DNA of 64,000 nt from DATBQN01 sp963799925 (GTDB lineage: Bacteria; Acidobacteriota; Thermoanaerobaculia; Multivoradales; UBA5704), in the NCBI GenBank assembly GCA_963799925.1, contig CAWCYZ010000002.1, positions 1 to 64,000 on the forward strand. The letters are read 5' to 3'. Positions 51,083-59,049 of this stretch are shown here, piece after piece (the first letter of the stretch is position 1; each line of letters begins with the position of its first letter). Under the pieces are notes generated by a model. It saw only the letters and a list, made by a program, of their open reading frames with translations, was not told the origin of the DNA and ran no database searches. The position numbers and the translations under genes were made by a program.

Positions 51083-52468
51083 GTGCCCCGCCCGTCCCTG
51101 CTGCCGCTCGAAGAGGTGCTGTCGCGCCTCGGGCGGGTCCTCGCCGACTCCCCCGCCGACCGCACCGAGATCACCTGGATCGAGCTTCGCCACGGCCGGG
51201 AAGGCACCCGCCAAGACATCCCATCCCGCCGGGATGGCACGGAGCGCCGCGAGCGGACGGTCGTCCTCCGGGTCTGGGAGCGGGGCCGCACGGGCTCGCA
51301 TCGCACCGGCGTCGCCGCCGTCTCCGAGCTCTCGGCGGCGGTCCGCGAGGCCCTCGGCCAGGCGCGTCTGGCGCCGGCGCCGGCCTATCCCCAACCCGCC
51401 GTCGCCGCGCCTTCTCTCGGCGCCGCGCCGGCGGTCCCGCCGGACACCCTCTTCGATCCCGCCATCGCCGACCTCGAGCCCGCCGCGGCGCGCCAGCTCC
51501 TCGGCGGCTGGACGGAGCGCGGCGACACCGCCCGGCTCGGCTGGGTCGACGGGCACATCACGGTCGTGGCGAGCGACGGTCTCCGGGCGGTGGTCCGGGC
51601 GACCGCCGCGGCGCTGGAGATCCGCGGCGGCGGGCCGGGAGCGGGGAGCGCGGCGGCCGCGGCGCGCTCGCTCGCCGCCCTCGACGGCGCCGAGGTGCGG
51701 GCCCGCGCCCGCTGGCGGGAGGCGGGCGCGCGCGGACCGGCCGAGGGCTGGGGCGAGCCGCCGTCCGTGCCCTGCCCGCTGCTCCTGGCGCCGGAGGCGG
51801 CGGCCGCCCTGATCGGTCTGCTCAACCGCGCTCTCCTCGCCTCGGCGGCCTATCGCGACGGCTCCTCGCCGCTCCGCGGCAACCTCGGGACCGCGCTCTT
51901 CGATCGCGCCATCACGCTGTGGGACGACGGCACCGATCCGCGGGGGCTCCCCTTTCCCTTCGATCTCGCCGGCCTGCCCAAGCGCCCGGTCGAGCTGATC
52001 CGCGAGGGGGTCGTCCTCACCCCGGCGCTCGACGAGCCGCTCGCCGCGGAGCTCGGCCGCCCGGCGACGCCGCACGCCCTGTCGCCGGACGAGGGCCTGG
52101 CGACCAACCTCTTCCTGCGGCCGGGAGGGCGGAGCGACGAGGAGCTACGGCGCGAGGTCGGCGAGGCGGGCGGGCTCTGGGTGGGGTCGCTCGACCCGCT
52201 CGAGCTCTACGATCCGGCCGGCCGGCGCTTCCGGGCGCGGGCGGGCGGCGTCCGGCGGATCGCCGGCGGCAACCTCGGCGAGGCCGTTGCCGACCTCTTC
52301 TGGGAGGACCGGCTGCCGGACGCGCTGTCGCGGGTGATCGGCGTCGGCGAGCGGCCGATCGTCGTCGGCGCCGGCGAGCCGTTGCTGCTCCTCCTCGGCG
52401 GCATCTCGTCGCCGGCGCTCGCCCTCGATCCGCGCGGGCGGAACGCCGCCCTCTATCCCGCCGAGTAG
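51083..52468 (+). CDS. PmbA/TldD-family protein
   Basis: About 461 residues. The C-terminal half (GLATNLFLRPGG, GGLWVGSLDPLELYDPAGRRF, RIAGGNLGEAVADLFWEDRL, VIGVGERPIVVG) resembles the TldD/PmbA C-terminal domain. No HExxxH zinc motif is present, so it corresponds to the metal-free PmbA-like partner, and no TldD gene is adjacent. TldD/PmbA heterodimers degrade unfolded peptides and process microcins. GTG start is chosen from the TAGACT box. The similarity is moderate. Confidence 0.6.
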   Translation: MPRPSLLPLEEVLSRLGRVLADSPADRTEITWIELRHGREGTRQDIPSRRDGTERRERTVVLRVWERGRTGSHRTGVAAVSELSAAVREALGQARLAPAPAYPQPAVAAPSLGAAPAVPPDTLFDPAIADLEPAAARQLLGGWTERGDTARLGWVDGHITVVASDGLRAVVRATAAALEIRGGGPGAGSAAAAARSLAALDGAEVRARARWREAGARGPAEGWGEPPSVPCPLLLAPEAAAALIGLLNRALLASAAYRDGSSPLRGNLGTALFDRAITLWDDGTDPRGLPFPFDLAGLPKRPVELIREGVVLTPALDEPLAAELGRPATPHALSPDEGLATNLFLRPGGRSDEELRREVGEAGGLWVGSLDPLELYDPAGRRFRARAGGVRRIAGGNLGEAVADLFWEDRLPDALSRVIGVGERPIVVGAGEPLLLLLGGISSPALALDPRGRNAALYPAE

Positions 52469-52487
52469 GGCCGAGGGGCGGTCGCGC

Positions 52488-53543
52488 TCACTCCCAGATC
52501 TTGACCTCGAAGCGGCCGCTCGAATCGGCGGCGCCGCGGAACATCCCCTCGCTGTTGAAGACGAGGGCGATCGAGCCGTCGTGGGCGACGCCGATCACCC
52601 CGCCGTCGCCCGGCTTGAGCTTGCCGTGGATCACCCGGTCGGCCGCCTGCTGGAGCGGGAGGCCGCCGTACTCCATCAGCGCCGAGATGTCGTACGCCAC
52701 GTTGTGGCGGATGAACTCCTCGCCGGTGCCGGTGGCCGAGATGGCACAGGTGCGGTCGTTGGCGTAGGTGCCGGCGCCGATGATCGGCGAGTCGCCGATC
52801 CGCCCGAACCGCTTGCCGGTGAGGCCGCCGGTCGAGGTCGCCGCGGCGAGGTCGCCGTGGCTGTCGAGGGCCACGGCGCCCACCGTGCCATGCGTCTGGC
52901 CGCCGGCGGGTTTCTTCGCGCGCTCCCGGGCGAGCATCTCCTGCCACTCCTTGTAGCGCTTCGGGGTATCGAAGTAGCCGTTGGGCTCGCGCGCCACCTG
53001 CATCTCGCCGGCGAACTGCTCGGCCCCCGGCCCCATGAGGAGGACATGGGGGGTGCGCTCCATCACCAGGCGGGCGAGGGAGACCGGGTTCTTGACCGTG
53101 GTCACCCCGGCGACCGCGCCGCAGGCGAGGTCGCGGCCGCTCATGATCGCGGCGTCCATCTCGTGCCGGCCATCATGGGTGTAGACGGCCCCCTTGCCGG
53201 CGTTGAACCGGGGATCGTCCTCGAGGTAGCGGACGACCTTCTCGACCGCGTCGAGGCTGGTGCCGCCGGCGGCGAGCACCCCCTGGCCGAGCCGCAGGGC
53301 GGCGGTGAGCGAGCGGACGTACTCCTGCTTCTCGGTCTCGGGGAGCGACTTCGAGATGACCCCGGCCCCGCCGTGGATGGCGATCGCGTACCCGACGGCG
53401 CCGGGGCGCTGGAGGACGATGTCCGCCCGGTTCGCTCCGGCCTGCGGCGGCGGCTGGGCGGCGGCGAGCCGCGGGAGCGGGCTCGCCAGGAGCAGCGGGA
53501 CGAGCAGACTCCGGACGGTTCGCGGGATTCGCGGGCTGGGCAT
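52488..53543 (-). CDS. iaaA: Secreted isoaspartyl peptidase/L-asparaginase (Ntn hydrolase)
   Basis: 351 residues with a signal peptide (LLVPLLLASPLPRLAAA). Type 2 asparaginase hallmarks: AIHGGAGVISK, SLDAVEKVVRYLEDDPRFNAG with KGAVYTHDG, and the autoproteolysis site GGQTHGTVGAVALD, in which Thr of HGTVGAV becomes the N-terminal nucleophile. C-terminal GTYANDRTCAISATGTGE completes the active site. It cleaves isoaspartyl dipeptides or asparagine outside the cytoplasm. It lies 3 kb from the exported isoaspartate methyltransferases. ATG at 53543 preferred (GGAGG five bases before). Confidence 0.9.
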   Translation of the reverse strand: MPSPRIPRTVRSLLVPLLLASPLPRLAAAQPPPQAGANRADIVLQRPGAVGYAIAIHGGAGVISKSLPETEKQEYVRSLTAALRLGQGVLAAGGTSLDAVEKVVRYLEDDPRFNAGKGAVYTHDGRHEMDAAIMSGRDLACGAVAGVTTVKNPVSLARLVMERTPHVLLMGPGAEQFAGEMQVAREPNGYFDTPKRYKEWQEMLARERAKKPAGGQTHGTVGAVALDSHGDLAAATSTGGLTGKRFGRIGDSPIIGAGTYANDRTCAISATGTGEEFIRHNVAYDISALMEYGGLPLQQAADRVIHGKLKPGDGGVIGVAHDGSIALVFNSEGMFRGAADSSGRFEVKIWE

Positions 53544-53639
53544 GGGCACCTCCTCGAGGCGCCCATTCTAGTGCCCGGCGAGGTGCCAGGTGATTCGCCG
53601 CCACGCGGCGCGGCAGCCGCTGCCGAGGAGCCCGGAGAT

Positions 53640-53670
53640 GAAAAACGGCGCCGGACGGAACCGGACGCCG
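53640..53670 (-). terminator. Rho-independent terminator after rsbU-like gene
   Basis: On the minus strand GGCGTCCGG and CCGGCGCC form a stem with one bulge, immediately followed by GTTTTTC. It lies 70 bases beyond the stop of the phosphatase gene. Confidence 0.75.
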
Positions 53671-53739
53671 AAGGAGAACTGACTTCAAGGGTAGGTACGG
53701 ATGTCGCGGGTATACGGCTTTGCGGATACTTTTGTTCGC

Positions 53740-55383
53740 TTAGCCGCGCCGCAGCAGGACGACCGTCTGATCGTCGCGCTGCGGCAGGCCCTGGGCGAAG
53801 CTCGAGGTCGCGGCGTCGATCGCCGCCACCAGCTCGCAGAGGGGGCGCTCGCGGTGCTCGGCGAGGCAGGCGGCGAGCCGCGGGAGGCCGAACTCCTCGT
53901 CGGCCGGGTTCTCGGCCTCGGTGATGCCATCGGTGTAGATGCAGAGGAGATCGCCGGGCCGGATCTCGGCCGCGCCCGCCGTGTAGCGGATGTCCGGCAG
54001 CAGCCCGAGGGGCAGACCGGTCGCCCGCAGGTGCACGACCTCGCCGTCGCGGCGCAGCAGGAGCCCGGGGTTGTGGCCGGCGTTCAGGTAGGTCAGCCGA
54101 CCGCTCGCCGGCTCGAGCTCGGCGAGGAGCAGGGTGATGAACTTCTTGGCGGCGCCCGATTCCAGGATGTGGCCGTTCAAGTCCTCGAGGAACACCGGCG
54201 CCAGACCGCTGCGGCCCTGCAGCAGGCGCAGCGCCGAGTGGAGGGTCGAGACCATCAGGGCGGCCGCCATCCCCTTGCCCGAGACGTCTCCCACCACCAG
54301 GCTCAAGCGGTCGCCGCCGATCAGCCGCAGGTCGTAGTAGTCGCCCCCCACCTGGCGCGCCGGCCGGTTCCAGCCGATCAGCTCGAAGCCGGGGACCGTC
54401 GGCAGGGCGAAGGGGAGGATCTGGCGCTGGATCTCGGCGGCGAGGTCGAGCTCGCGCTCGAGCCTCTCCTTCTCCAGGGCCTGGCGGTGGAGCCGCGCGT
54501 TCTCGAGGGCGATCGCCGCCTGGTTGGCGAAGAGCGCCAGGGTGCGGCGGTCGCCGGGCGGGAAGGGACCGACACCGCGCCGGCTCTCCTTGTCGCCCAC
54601 CGCGAGGAGCCCGCGCGGGCTCCCCTCGATCTCGATTGCCACGCCGAGGAGGTGCCGGGCGTCGGGGAGGAGGGCGGCGGGCGCCGCGGCCCCGCCGCCG
54701 AGGAAGGCGCAGAGCTCGGGATCGTCGACGGCGAACGATGCCCCGGCCTCGCCCCCGAAGGTGCGCGCGGCGCGGTAGCGGCCGTGCTCCGGCTCCGTCC
54801 CCATCAGGTAGAGGGCGCCGCGGCGGGCGTCCAGGAGGGAGACGGCGCGGAGCAGGATCTCCTCGGAGAGCTGCTCGAGATCGAGGGTCCCGGCGACCGC
54901 GAGCCCGACGTCGTAGAGGGCCTCGAGCTCGACGCCGCGGAAGTTCACCTGGAAGCTCTGCTCCTTCAGCCGCCGGCGGAGCTGGCTGTTGCGCGCCGCG
55001 AGGGCGAGGAGGGGCAGGAGCTGCGCGAGGGGGGGCGTGAGGTCCGGGGAGACCGGCGCCGCGGCGGCCGGCGCCACCGCGAGGAGCCCGGGACCGAGCG
55101 GCACGAGGGTGACGCCGGAGGGGACCGCGGCGCGGTCGAGCTGGTCGGGAAACTCGGCCTCGCCCCAGGCGAGCTCGAGGTCGAGCGGGCGGTCGGCGGC
55201 GGCGCGCTCGAGGTAGAGGGCCGCGGCGGGAGCCCCGGCCGCGGCGCACCACAGCTCGAGCAGCCGGTGGAGGAAGGGGCGGTCGTTGTCGCCGCCGTCC
55301 CGGCCGAGGGCCGCGAGCTCCGCCCACGGGCCGCCCGGCAGGTCGACGCTAGCTGCGGAGACCTTCGACGGCTCGCGGCTCAT
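53740..55383 (-). CDS. RsbU/SpoIIE-type PP2C phosphatase with GAF domain
   Basis: 547 residues. An N-terminal variable sensor part (to about 150) is followed by a GAF-like domain (LEALYDVGLAVAGTLDLEQL to LALFANQAAIALENARLHRQ). The C-terminal SpoIIE phosphatase has LAAEIQRQILP, RQVGGDYYDLRLIG, LVVGDVSGKGMAAALMVSTL, LNAGHNPGLLL, DLLCIYTDGITEA and QRDDQTVVLL. It dephosphorylates an anti-sigma antagonist, here most likely the STAS protein whose gene overlaps it by 35 bases. Last gene of the module and followed by a strong terminator. Confidence 0.92.
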   Translation of the reverse strand: MSREPSKVSAASVDLPGGPWAELAALGRDGGDNDRPFLHRLLELWCAAAGAPAAALYLERAAADRPLDLELAWGEAEFPDQLDRAAVPSGVTLVPLGPGLLAVAPAAAAPVSPDLTPPLAQLLPLLALAARNSQLRRRLKEQSFQVNFRGVELEALYDVGLAVAGTLDLEQLSEEILLRAVSLLDARRGALYLMGTEPEHGRYRAARTFGGEAGASFAVDDPELCAFLGGGAAAPAALLPDARHLLGVAIEIEGSPRGLLAVGDKESRRGVGPFPPGDRRTLALFANQAAIALENARLHRQALEKERLERELDLAAEIQRQILPFALPTVPGFELIGWNRPARQVGGDYYDLRLIGGDRLSLVVGDVSGKGMAAALMVSTLHSALRLLQGRSGLAPVFLEDLNGHILESGAAKKFITLLLAELEPASGRLTYLNAGHNPGLLLRRDGEVVHLRATGLPLGLLPDIRYTAGAAEIRPGDLLCIYTDGITEAENPADEEFGLPRLAACLAEHRERPLCELVAAIDAATSSFAQGLPQRDDQTVVLLRRG

Positions 55384-55699
55384 CGGGGAAGATCCTGGCG
55401 TACTGGGCGAGCCCCATGATGTGGAAGGTCTTCTCGATCGTCGGCGTCAGGCAGCAGAAGCCCAGGCGCCCGTCGATCTCGATCATCTTCTCGATGATCT
55501 CGATCAGGATGGAGATGCCGATCGAGTTGACGATCTTGGTGCCGGCCAGGTTGAGCAGGAGCTTGCGGTAGCCCTCGTCGAGCAGCTTGTAGGCCACCTT
55601 GGCGATGTCCTCGCCCCCCTGGTTGTTGATGTATCCCTCCGTGTAGACCACCGCGAGGCCGTCGCGCCGGTCCACCGTGACGTTGAGGCTCTCCGTCAT
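55349..55699 (-). CDS. STAS-domain anti-sigma factor antagonist (RsbV-like)
   Basis: 116 residues. STAS fold with YTEGYINNQGGEDIAKVAY and the phosphorylatable Ser in KIVNSIGISILIEIIEKM, then GLAQYARIFPDE. In partner switching, the dephosphorylated form binds the RsbW-like kinase and frees a sigma factor or other target. The start at 55699 (MTESLNVTV) is preferred over one at 55750, which would overlap the preceding gene. Confidence 0.88.
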   Translation of the reverse strand: MTESLNVTVDRRDGLAVVYTEGYINNQGGEDIAKVAYKLLDEGYRKLLLNLAGTKIVNSIGISILIEIIEKMIEIDGRLGFCCLTPTIEKTFHIMGLAQYARIFPDEPRAVEGLRS

Positions 55700-55715
55700 C
55701 TCCCGATCCCCGCTT

Positions 55716-56150
55716 TCATCGCGACTTGCACATGACGATGGTCGTCCCATCGTGGCCGGAGCGGATCTCCACCTCGTCCATGAGCCCGCGGATGATCTTG
55801 AGCCCCCATCCCCGCTTGCGCTCCGCCTTGAGCTTGGCCTGGATGTCCGGCTCCTCGATCGCCTCCGGCGCGAAACCCACGCCGCCGTCGCGCACCGTGA
55901 TCCGCAGGCTCTCCGGCCCCGCCGCGCCCAGCACCTCGAACGTCACGTAGACGTTGCGGTCCGCCGACCGGCTGTGCTCGAACGCGTTGATGCAGGCCTC
56001 CACCACCGCCATCCGTACCTCGTCGATCTTATCCGCACTCATCGCGATGGACTCGGCCATGGCGGTCGCGGTCCGACTGGCCTCGATCTCCATGTCGGGC
56101 ACCATGGGGAGCGTCAGCGTGACCTCCCGCAGGATGGCATTGCCGGCCAT
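55716..56150 (-). CDS. RsbW-like serine kinase (HATPase)
   Basis: 144 residues: GHKL ATPase with N-box VVEACINAFEHS, G1-box DGGVGFAPEAI and G2-box KRGWGLKIIRGLMDEV. It should phosphorylate the STAS protein encoded next. No sigma factor gene is in the operon, so the output is elsewhere or is not a sigma factor. The ATG at 56150 (MAGNAILREV) is preferred; the longer frame upstream is the antisense of the small membrane protein region. Confidence 0.88.
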   Translation of the reverse strand: MAGNAILREVTLTLPMVPDMEIEASRTATAMAESIAMSADKIDEVRMAVVEACINAFEHSRSADRNVYVTFEVLGAAGPESLRITVRDGGVGFAPEAIEEPDIQAKLKAERKRGWGLKIIRGLMDEVEIRSGHDGTTIVMCKSR

Positions 56151-56176
56151 GACCGTCGCCGCTCGAGCCCCGGAGC

Positions 56177-56332
56177 CTAGAAGGAGAGGTAGAGCTGCAA
56201 GGCGTAGACGACGACCGGATGGACCAGGTCGTGGGCCAGGAGCACCCCGAAGCTGGTGACGGTGGCCAAGGTGAGAAGCAGTGTACCCGGCAGCGCTGGG
56301 ATGGCAGCGTGCTTGCGAATGGATTCTAGCAT
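56177..56332 (-). CDS. Small single-pass membrane protein at head of the rsb operon
   Basis: 51 residues starting MLESIRKHAAIPALPG, a hydrophobic helix (LLLTLATVTSFGVLLA) and a second hydrophobic end (HPVVVYALQLYLSF). A GGGAGG ribosome site lies five bases before the ATG at 56332. The stop is 27 bases from the RsbW-like start, so it is probably the first gene of the operon. It could be a membrane sensor or anchor for the switch. No family recognised. Confidence 0.65.
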   Translation of the reverse strand: MLESIRKHAAIPALPGTLLLTLATVTSFGVLLAHDLVHPVVVYALQLYLSF

Positions 56333-56398
56333 GGCGGTCCTCCCTCACCGGGATCTATGGCAAGCCCGCTGCCAGCGCCGCCACCCGCCCGCCGCGCG

Positions 56399-56404
56399 AT
56401 TGTA
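56399..56404 (-). promoter_or_regulatory. TACAAT -10 box of the rsb operon
   Basis: TACAAT on the minus strand, 66 bases before the ATG of the small membrane protein. It lies in the 322-bp gap 56333-56654, which shows no gene. A short direct repeat GAGGTGCCAGGCGATTCGC occurs at 56606 and 56632. Confidence 0.45.
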
Positions 56405-56654
56405 ACCTCAACGACTGCAAAGAGTTGCGGTAGCAGGTGCGCTGGGTGAGGCAGAGGGCACCCGCCAGGATCGGGACATAATGACGCGGAGCGGCGACCC
56501 TCCGCGATGCCATCCGACCCAATCCTCCCCTCGGAACCGTCGGAGGGGCGCAAACGTCGCACCTAACCCAAAATGTCTCATGAGCGGCCGCCGCCGAGGT
56601 GCCAGGCGATTCGCGGCAGTGACCGCCGAGGTGCCAGGCGATTCGCGGCAGCGA

Positions 56655-57590
56655 TCAGTCGCCGGGCGGGGCCGCTCCCCCGAGGATCTCGTCCAGTCGG
56701 TCGAAGAGCTCCGGGTCGCGCGCCAGGTCCAGCTTGCGGGCGAAGTGGTAGGCGCCGCCGGCGATCCGCGGCAGGTCGGCGAGGCCGAGGGTGCGCGGGT
56801 GGCCGTCGCGGCTGCCGCCGAAGTCGTAGTAGCGCTTGTCGTCGTTCACCAGGCGGAAGCGGCCGCCGTTGACGAGGGCGGTCTGGAAGAACGACTCGTC
56901 CGGCAGGATGGTCCGCGCATAGTGGCGGAGGATCTCCGGGCGGTCGTGCGCGAAGCGGGCGAGGTGCGCGACGCAGGGGCGGGAGAGCGAGTGCCACTGG
57001 AGCCCCCCGTAGCAGGTGAGCCCGCGCCCGAACGGCGCCCGCGCCCGGAGCCCCACCTGGGCGCCATAGGTGAAGTAGAGGTGGACGAGCTTCTGGAGGT
57101 CGTTCACCTTGCGCACGGCGCGGAGCGTCCGGTGCGTCCAGGCCGGCAGATCGTAGTAGCGGTAGTGGTAACGGCGGAAGCCCTTCCGCCTCCCCCAGGG
57201 GCTCTCGGGCGAGCGGATGTCCCACCAGGTGATGAAGCCGTCCGCGCCCGACTCGGCGAGGAAGCGCTCGCTCGCGGCGAGCGGCTGGGTGGGATAGTCC
57301 TGCCCGGAGAGATAGACGAGCCAGCCCCAGTCGTCCGCCGCCGCGAGCAGGCGCTCGATGGCCCGCAGGTAGCCCGAAACCATGGTGAACCCGCCGCGCC
57401 GGGTGGGCTCGCGGTCGAGGAAGAGCTCGACGTCCGCGAGATCGGCGAACGGCGCAGGATCGAGCGGAGCGCCGCCCGCGTCGTGCCAGACGAGCACCCG
57501 CGCCGCCGGGCTCCCCCGCTTGATCGTCCGCACCAGGCGGAGGATCTGCGCCGGGTCGCGGTGGGTGCGGACGAGGTAGACGGTCTTCAT
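56655..57590 (-). CDS. Core-2/I-branching-type glycosyltransferase (GT14-like)
   Basis: 311 residues. It begins MKTVYLVRTHRDPAQILRL and carries the family markers: WLVYLSGQDYPTQPLA, FITWWDIR, GGLQWHSLSRPCVAHLARF, TILPDESFFQTALVN and YYDFGGSRDGHPRTLG. Related bacterial enzymes transfer sugars (GlcNAc or xylose) from UDP-sugars to surface glycans. Start ATG at 57590; the longer frame begins in the intergenic promoter region. Divergent from a small antitoxin gene. Confidence 0.85.
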   Translation of the reverse strand: MKTVYLVRTHRDPAQILRLVRTIKRGSPAARVLVWHDAGGAPLDPAPFADLADVELFLDREPTRRGGFTMVSGYLRAIERLLAAADDWGWLVYLSGQDYPTQPLAASERFLAESGADGFITWWDIRSPESPWGRRKGFRRYHYRYYDLPAWTHRTLRAVRKVNDLQKLVHLYFTYGAQVGLRARAPFGRGLTCYGGLQWHSLSRPCVAHLARFAHDRPEILRHYARTILPDESFFQTALVNGGRFRLVNDDKRYYDFGGSRDGHPRTLGLADLPRIAGGAYHFARKLDLARDPELFDRLDEILGGAAPPGD

Positions 57591-57611
57591 CGGTCCGGCC
57601 ACCGAGAGCCC

Positions 57612-57638
57612 TTGGCATCCCGAAATGGCATGTAGAAT
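57612..57638 (+). promoter_or_regulatory. Promoter of antitoxin gene (leaderless)
   Basis: TTGGCA (57612-57617), a 15-base spacer and TAGAAT (57633-57638), ending six bases before the ATG at 57645. Confidence 0.45.
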
Positions 57639-57644
57639 CGACCC

Positions 57645-57809
57645 ATGAAGAACCGGCAAACTCTGCATGCGCTCGCCGCTGCTCCCTTGGATGATGAGCT
57701 TCTGACCGAGGAAGACTTAGCGGCGATCCGGGAGGGGCTAGAGGAGAAGGCAAGAGGTGAGGTCGTAGCCCATGAAGAAGTCAGGCGCCTTCTCCGCATC
57801 GCCGAGTGA
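57645..57809 (+). CDS. Type II antitoxin-like protein
   Basis: 54 residues: MKNRQTLHALAAAPLDDELL, then TEEDLAAIREGLEEKARGEV and VAHEEVRRLLRIAE. The C-terminal G-x-V-x-x-HEEV-x-x-x-L pattern is typical of antitoxins paired with RelE/ParE toxins. The stop TGA overlaps the GTG of a toxin-like frame, the classic arrangement. Acidic/helical composition fits a toxin-binding arm. It looks intact although its toxin is broken. Confidence 0.7.
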   Translation: MKNRQTLHALAAAPLDDELLTEEDLAAIREGLEEKARGEVVAHEEVRRLLRIAE

Positions 57810-57919
57810 GCTCGCGGGTTAGATGGGCCAAGCGAGACCTCAAGTAATTTCCCCGCCTTGACAGACCGACGCCGGACCGGATCGCATCTGCAGTCGACGA
57901 GCTCGTACCAGCTCATCGC
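57806..57919 (+). pseudogene. RelE/ParE-type toxin remnant with in-frame stop
   Basis: A GTG overlapping the antitoxin stop opens SSRVRWAKRDLK, then TAA at 57845. The same frame continues FPRLDRPTPDRIASAVDELV, which matches the N-terminal helices of RelE/ParE toxins (W-x-x-x-A-x-x-D-L-x-x-LDRPT-x-x-RI-x-x-A). After that the homology ends at the start of the next gene, so the core and C-terminal catalytic residues are gone. A decayed toxin next to an intact antitoxin. Confidence 0.6.
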
Positions 57920-58557
57920 CTTGCGAACTTGAGGTGCGTCACCTGTGGCGCGGCGACCGTCCGCACGAGCTCGAGCCCGTGCAGATCGTCGCCGACGCCC
58001 TCGAACAGCCGCTCTCCGCTGCCGAGGAGCGTCGGCACGAGGCTGATCTCCATCTCGTCCACGAGGCCGGCCGCGAGGTACTGCTGCGCGGCACGCGCTC
58101 CGCCGGCGAGCGCTACATCTTTACCGCCCGCGGCTCGCCGCGCCCCTTCGAGCGCTGCCTCGATGCCCTCGGTGACGAACGTGAAGGTCGTTCCGCCTTC
58201 GAGCGCGAGCGGCTCGCGTGCGTGATGCGTGAGCACGAACACCGGGTGATGGAACGGCGGGTTGGCTCCCCACCAACCGTTCCACGGTTCATCGGCATCC
58301 CAAGGGCCGGGATGGCCGCCGAACATGTTGCGCCCCATCACCGTGGCTCCGATGTTGGCCAGCGACTCCTCGATAACCCGCGTGCTCTCGTTGACCTCGC
58401 CGCCTTCGAGGCCATGCATCGCTCGCCAGGCCGCGAGCGGGAACACCCACTCGTGCAGACGCATGCCGCCGATCCCGATCGGATTGTCCACGCTCTGGCT
58501 GGGACCGGCAACGAAGCCGTCGAGCGACATCGAGATCCTGAAGCGCAGCTTCGACAC
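57913..58557 (-). CDS. RibD/dihydrofolate-reductase-domain protein
   Basis: About 214 residues. RibD C-terminal (DHFR-like) fold with LRFRISMSLDGFVAGPSQS, ATVMGRNMFGG, PVFVLTHHAREPL, VALAGGARAAQQYLAAGLVD with EMEISLVPTLLGSGERLFEG. This group comprises NADPH-dependent reductases of unknown substrate. The start is set to the GTG at 58557, six bases after GGGAG; the frame also has a GTG at 58563 too close to that site. Confidence 0.85.
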   Translation of the reverse strand: MSKLRFRISMSLDGFVAGPSQSVDNPIGIGGMRLHEWVFPLAAWRAMHGLEGGEVNESTRVIEESLANIGATVMGRNMFGGHPGPWDADEPWNGWWGANPPFHHPVFVLTHHAREPLALEGGTTFTFVTEGIEAALEGARRAAGGKDVALAGGARAAQQYLAAGLVDEMEISLVPTLLGSGERLFEGVGDDLHGLELVRTVAAPQVTHLKFARR

Positions 58558-58628
58558 GTCCACCTCCCTCGGAAATCAGATCGCCGCCTGAGCATCCTAC
58601 GCCAATGTCTGGCGGTGGACGGCGGCCG

Positions 58629-58650
58629 AGCCGCACGCCGCGGCGTGCGG
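58629..58650. repeat. Perfect 10-bp inverted repeat
   Basis: GCCGCACGCC and GGCGTGCGGC separated by GC. It lies in a stretch without coding sequence (58558-58846). Confidence 0.7.
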
Positions 58651-58666
58651 CAGAGCGGCACGAGCC

Positions 58667-58689
58667 AGCCGGCGCTGGCCGGCGCTTTT
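58667..58689 (+). terminator. Terminator-like hairpin without an upstream gene
   Basis: GCCGG and CCGGC around a 6-base loop followed by CGCTTTTT on the plus strand. No plus-strand gene ends nearby, so it may end an unseen small RNA together with the inverted repeat just upstream, or be a relic. Confidence 0.35.
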
Positions 58690-58846
58690 TCGGGCCGCGC
58701 GGACGTTTTCTCGACCGGGAGAGCAGGCGGCCGCGATTTCGCGGCTTTTGAGCCTGGAAAAGGCGATTGGACTGCTCGGCGAGCGATTTCGTCGCGGAGC
58801 GTGGTTTTCTACGTCCCGATTTCGTTTTCTGCGGTGAACGCCCCTC

Positions 58847-58978
58847 CGCCTGCCAGCGGGCGGCGGCTTTAAGCGCGAAGCGCACCCGCTTGCCTCCAGA
58901 GGGCGATGGGATGCCGTCCCGGTAGAGGTCTGGGTTGCCGGCCAGCCTGCGACCCGGTCGTCGGGGTGGCGATGATGC
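58847..58978. repeat. Degenerate copy of the Lhr helicase 3' end
   Basis: Aligns by eye, with gaps and substitutions, to 59524-59670, which encodes the helicase C-terminal NRVLYRDGIPIALYEA region. Shared landmarks in the same order include CGCCTGCCAGCGGG, AGAGGGCGATGGG, ATGCCGTC and GGTAGAGG. It no longer encodes an open frame. The HNH remnant lies between the two copies. Confidence 0.7.
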
Positions 58979-59049
58979 CGATGCTACGCGCAGTCGTGCT
59001 GAGTTTCCCGAGTAGCGTCCGCTGCAGCAAGTTGTTATAGACCCTTCAC

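Noticed and set aside
51083..52468. Zinc protease (TldD) assignment
   Set aside because: There is no HExxxH motif, so only the metal-free PmbA-like side of the family is supported.
57587..57916. A 109-codon minus-strand frame covering the antitoxin
   Set aside because: It has no ribosome site, its product has no recognisable features, and the plus-strand antitoxin explains the conservation pattern better.
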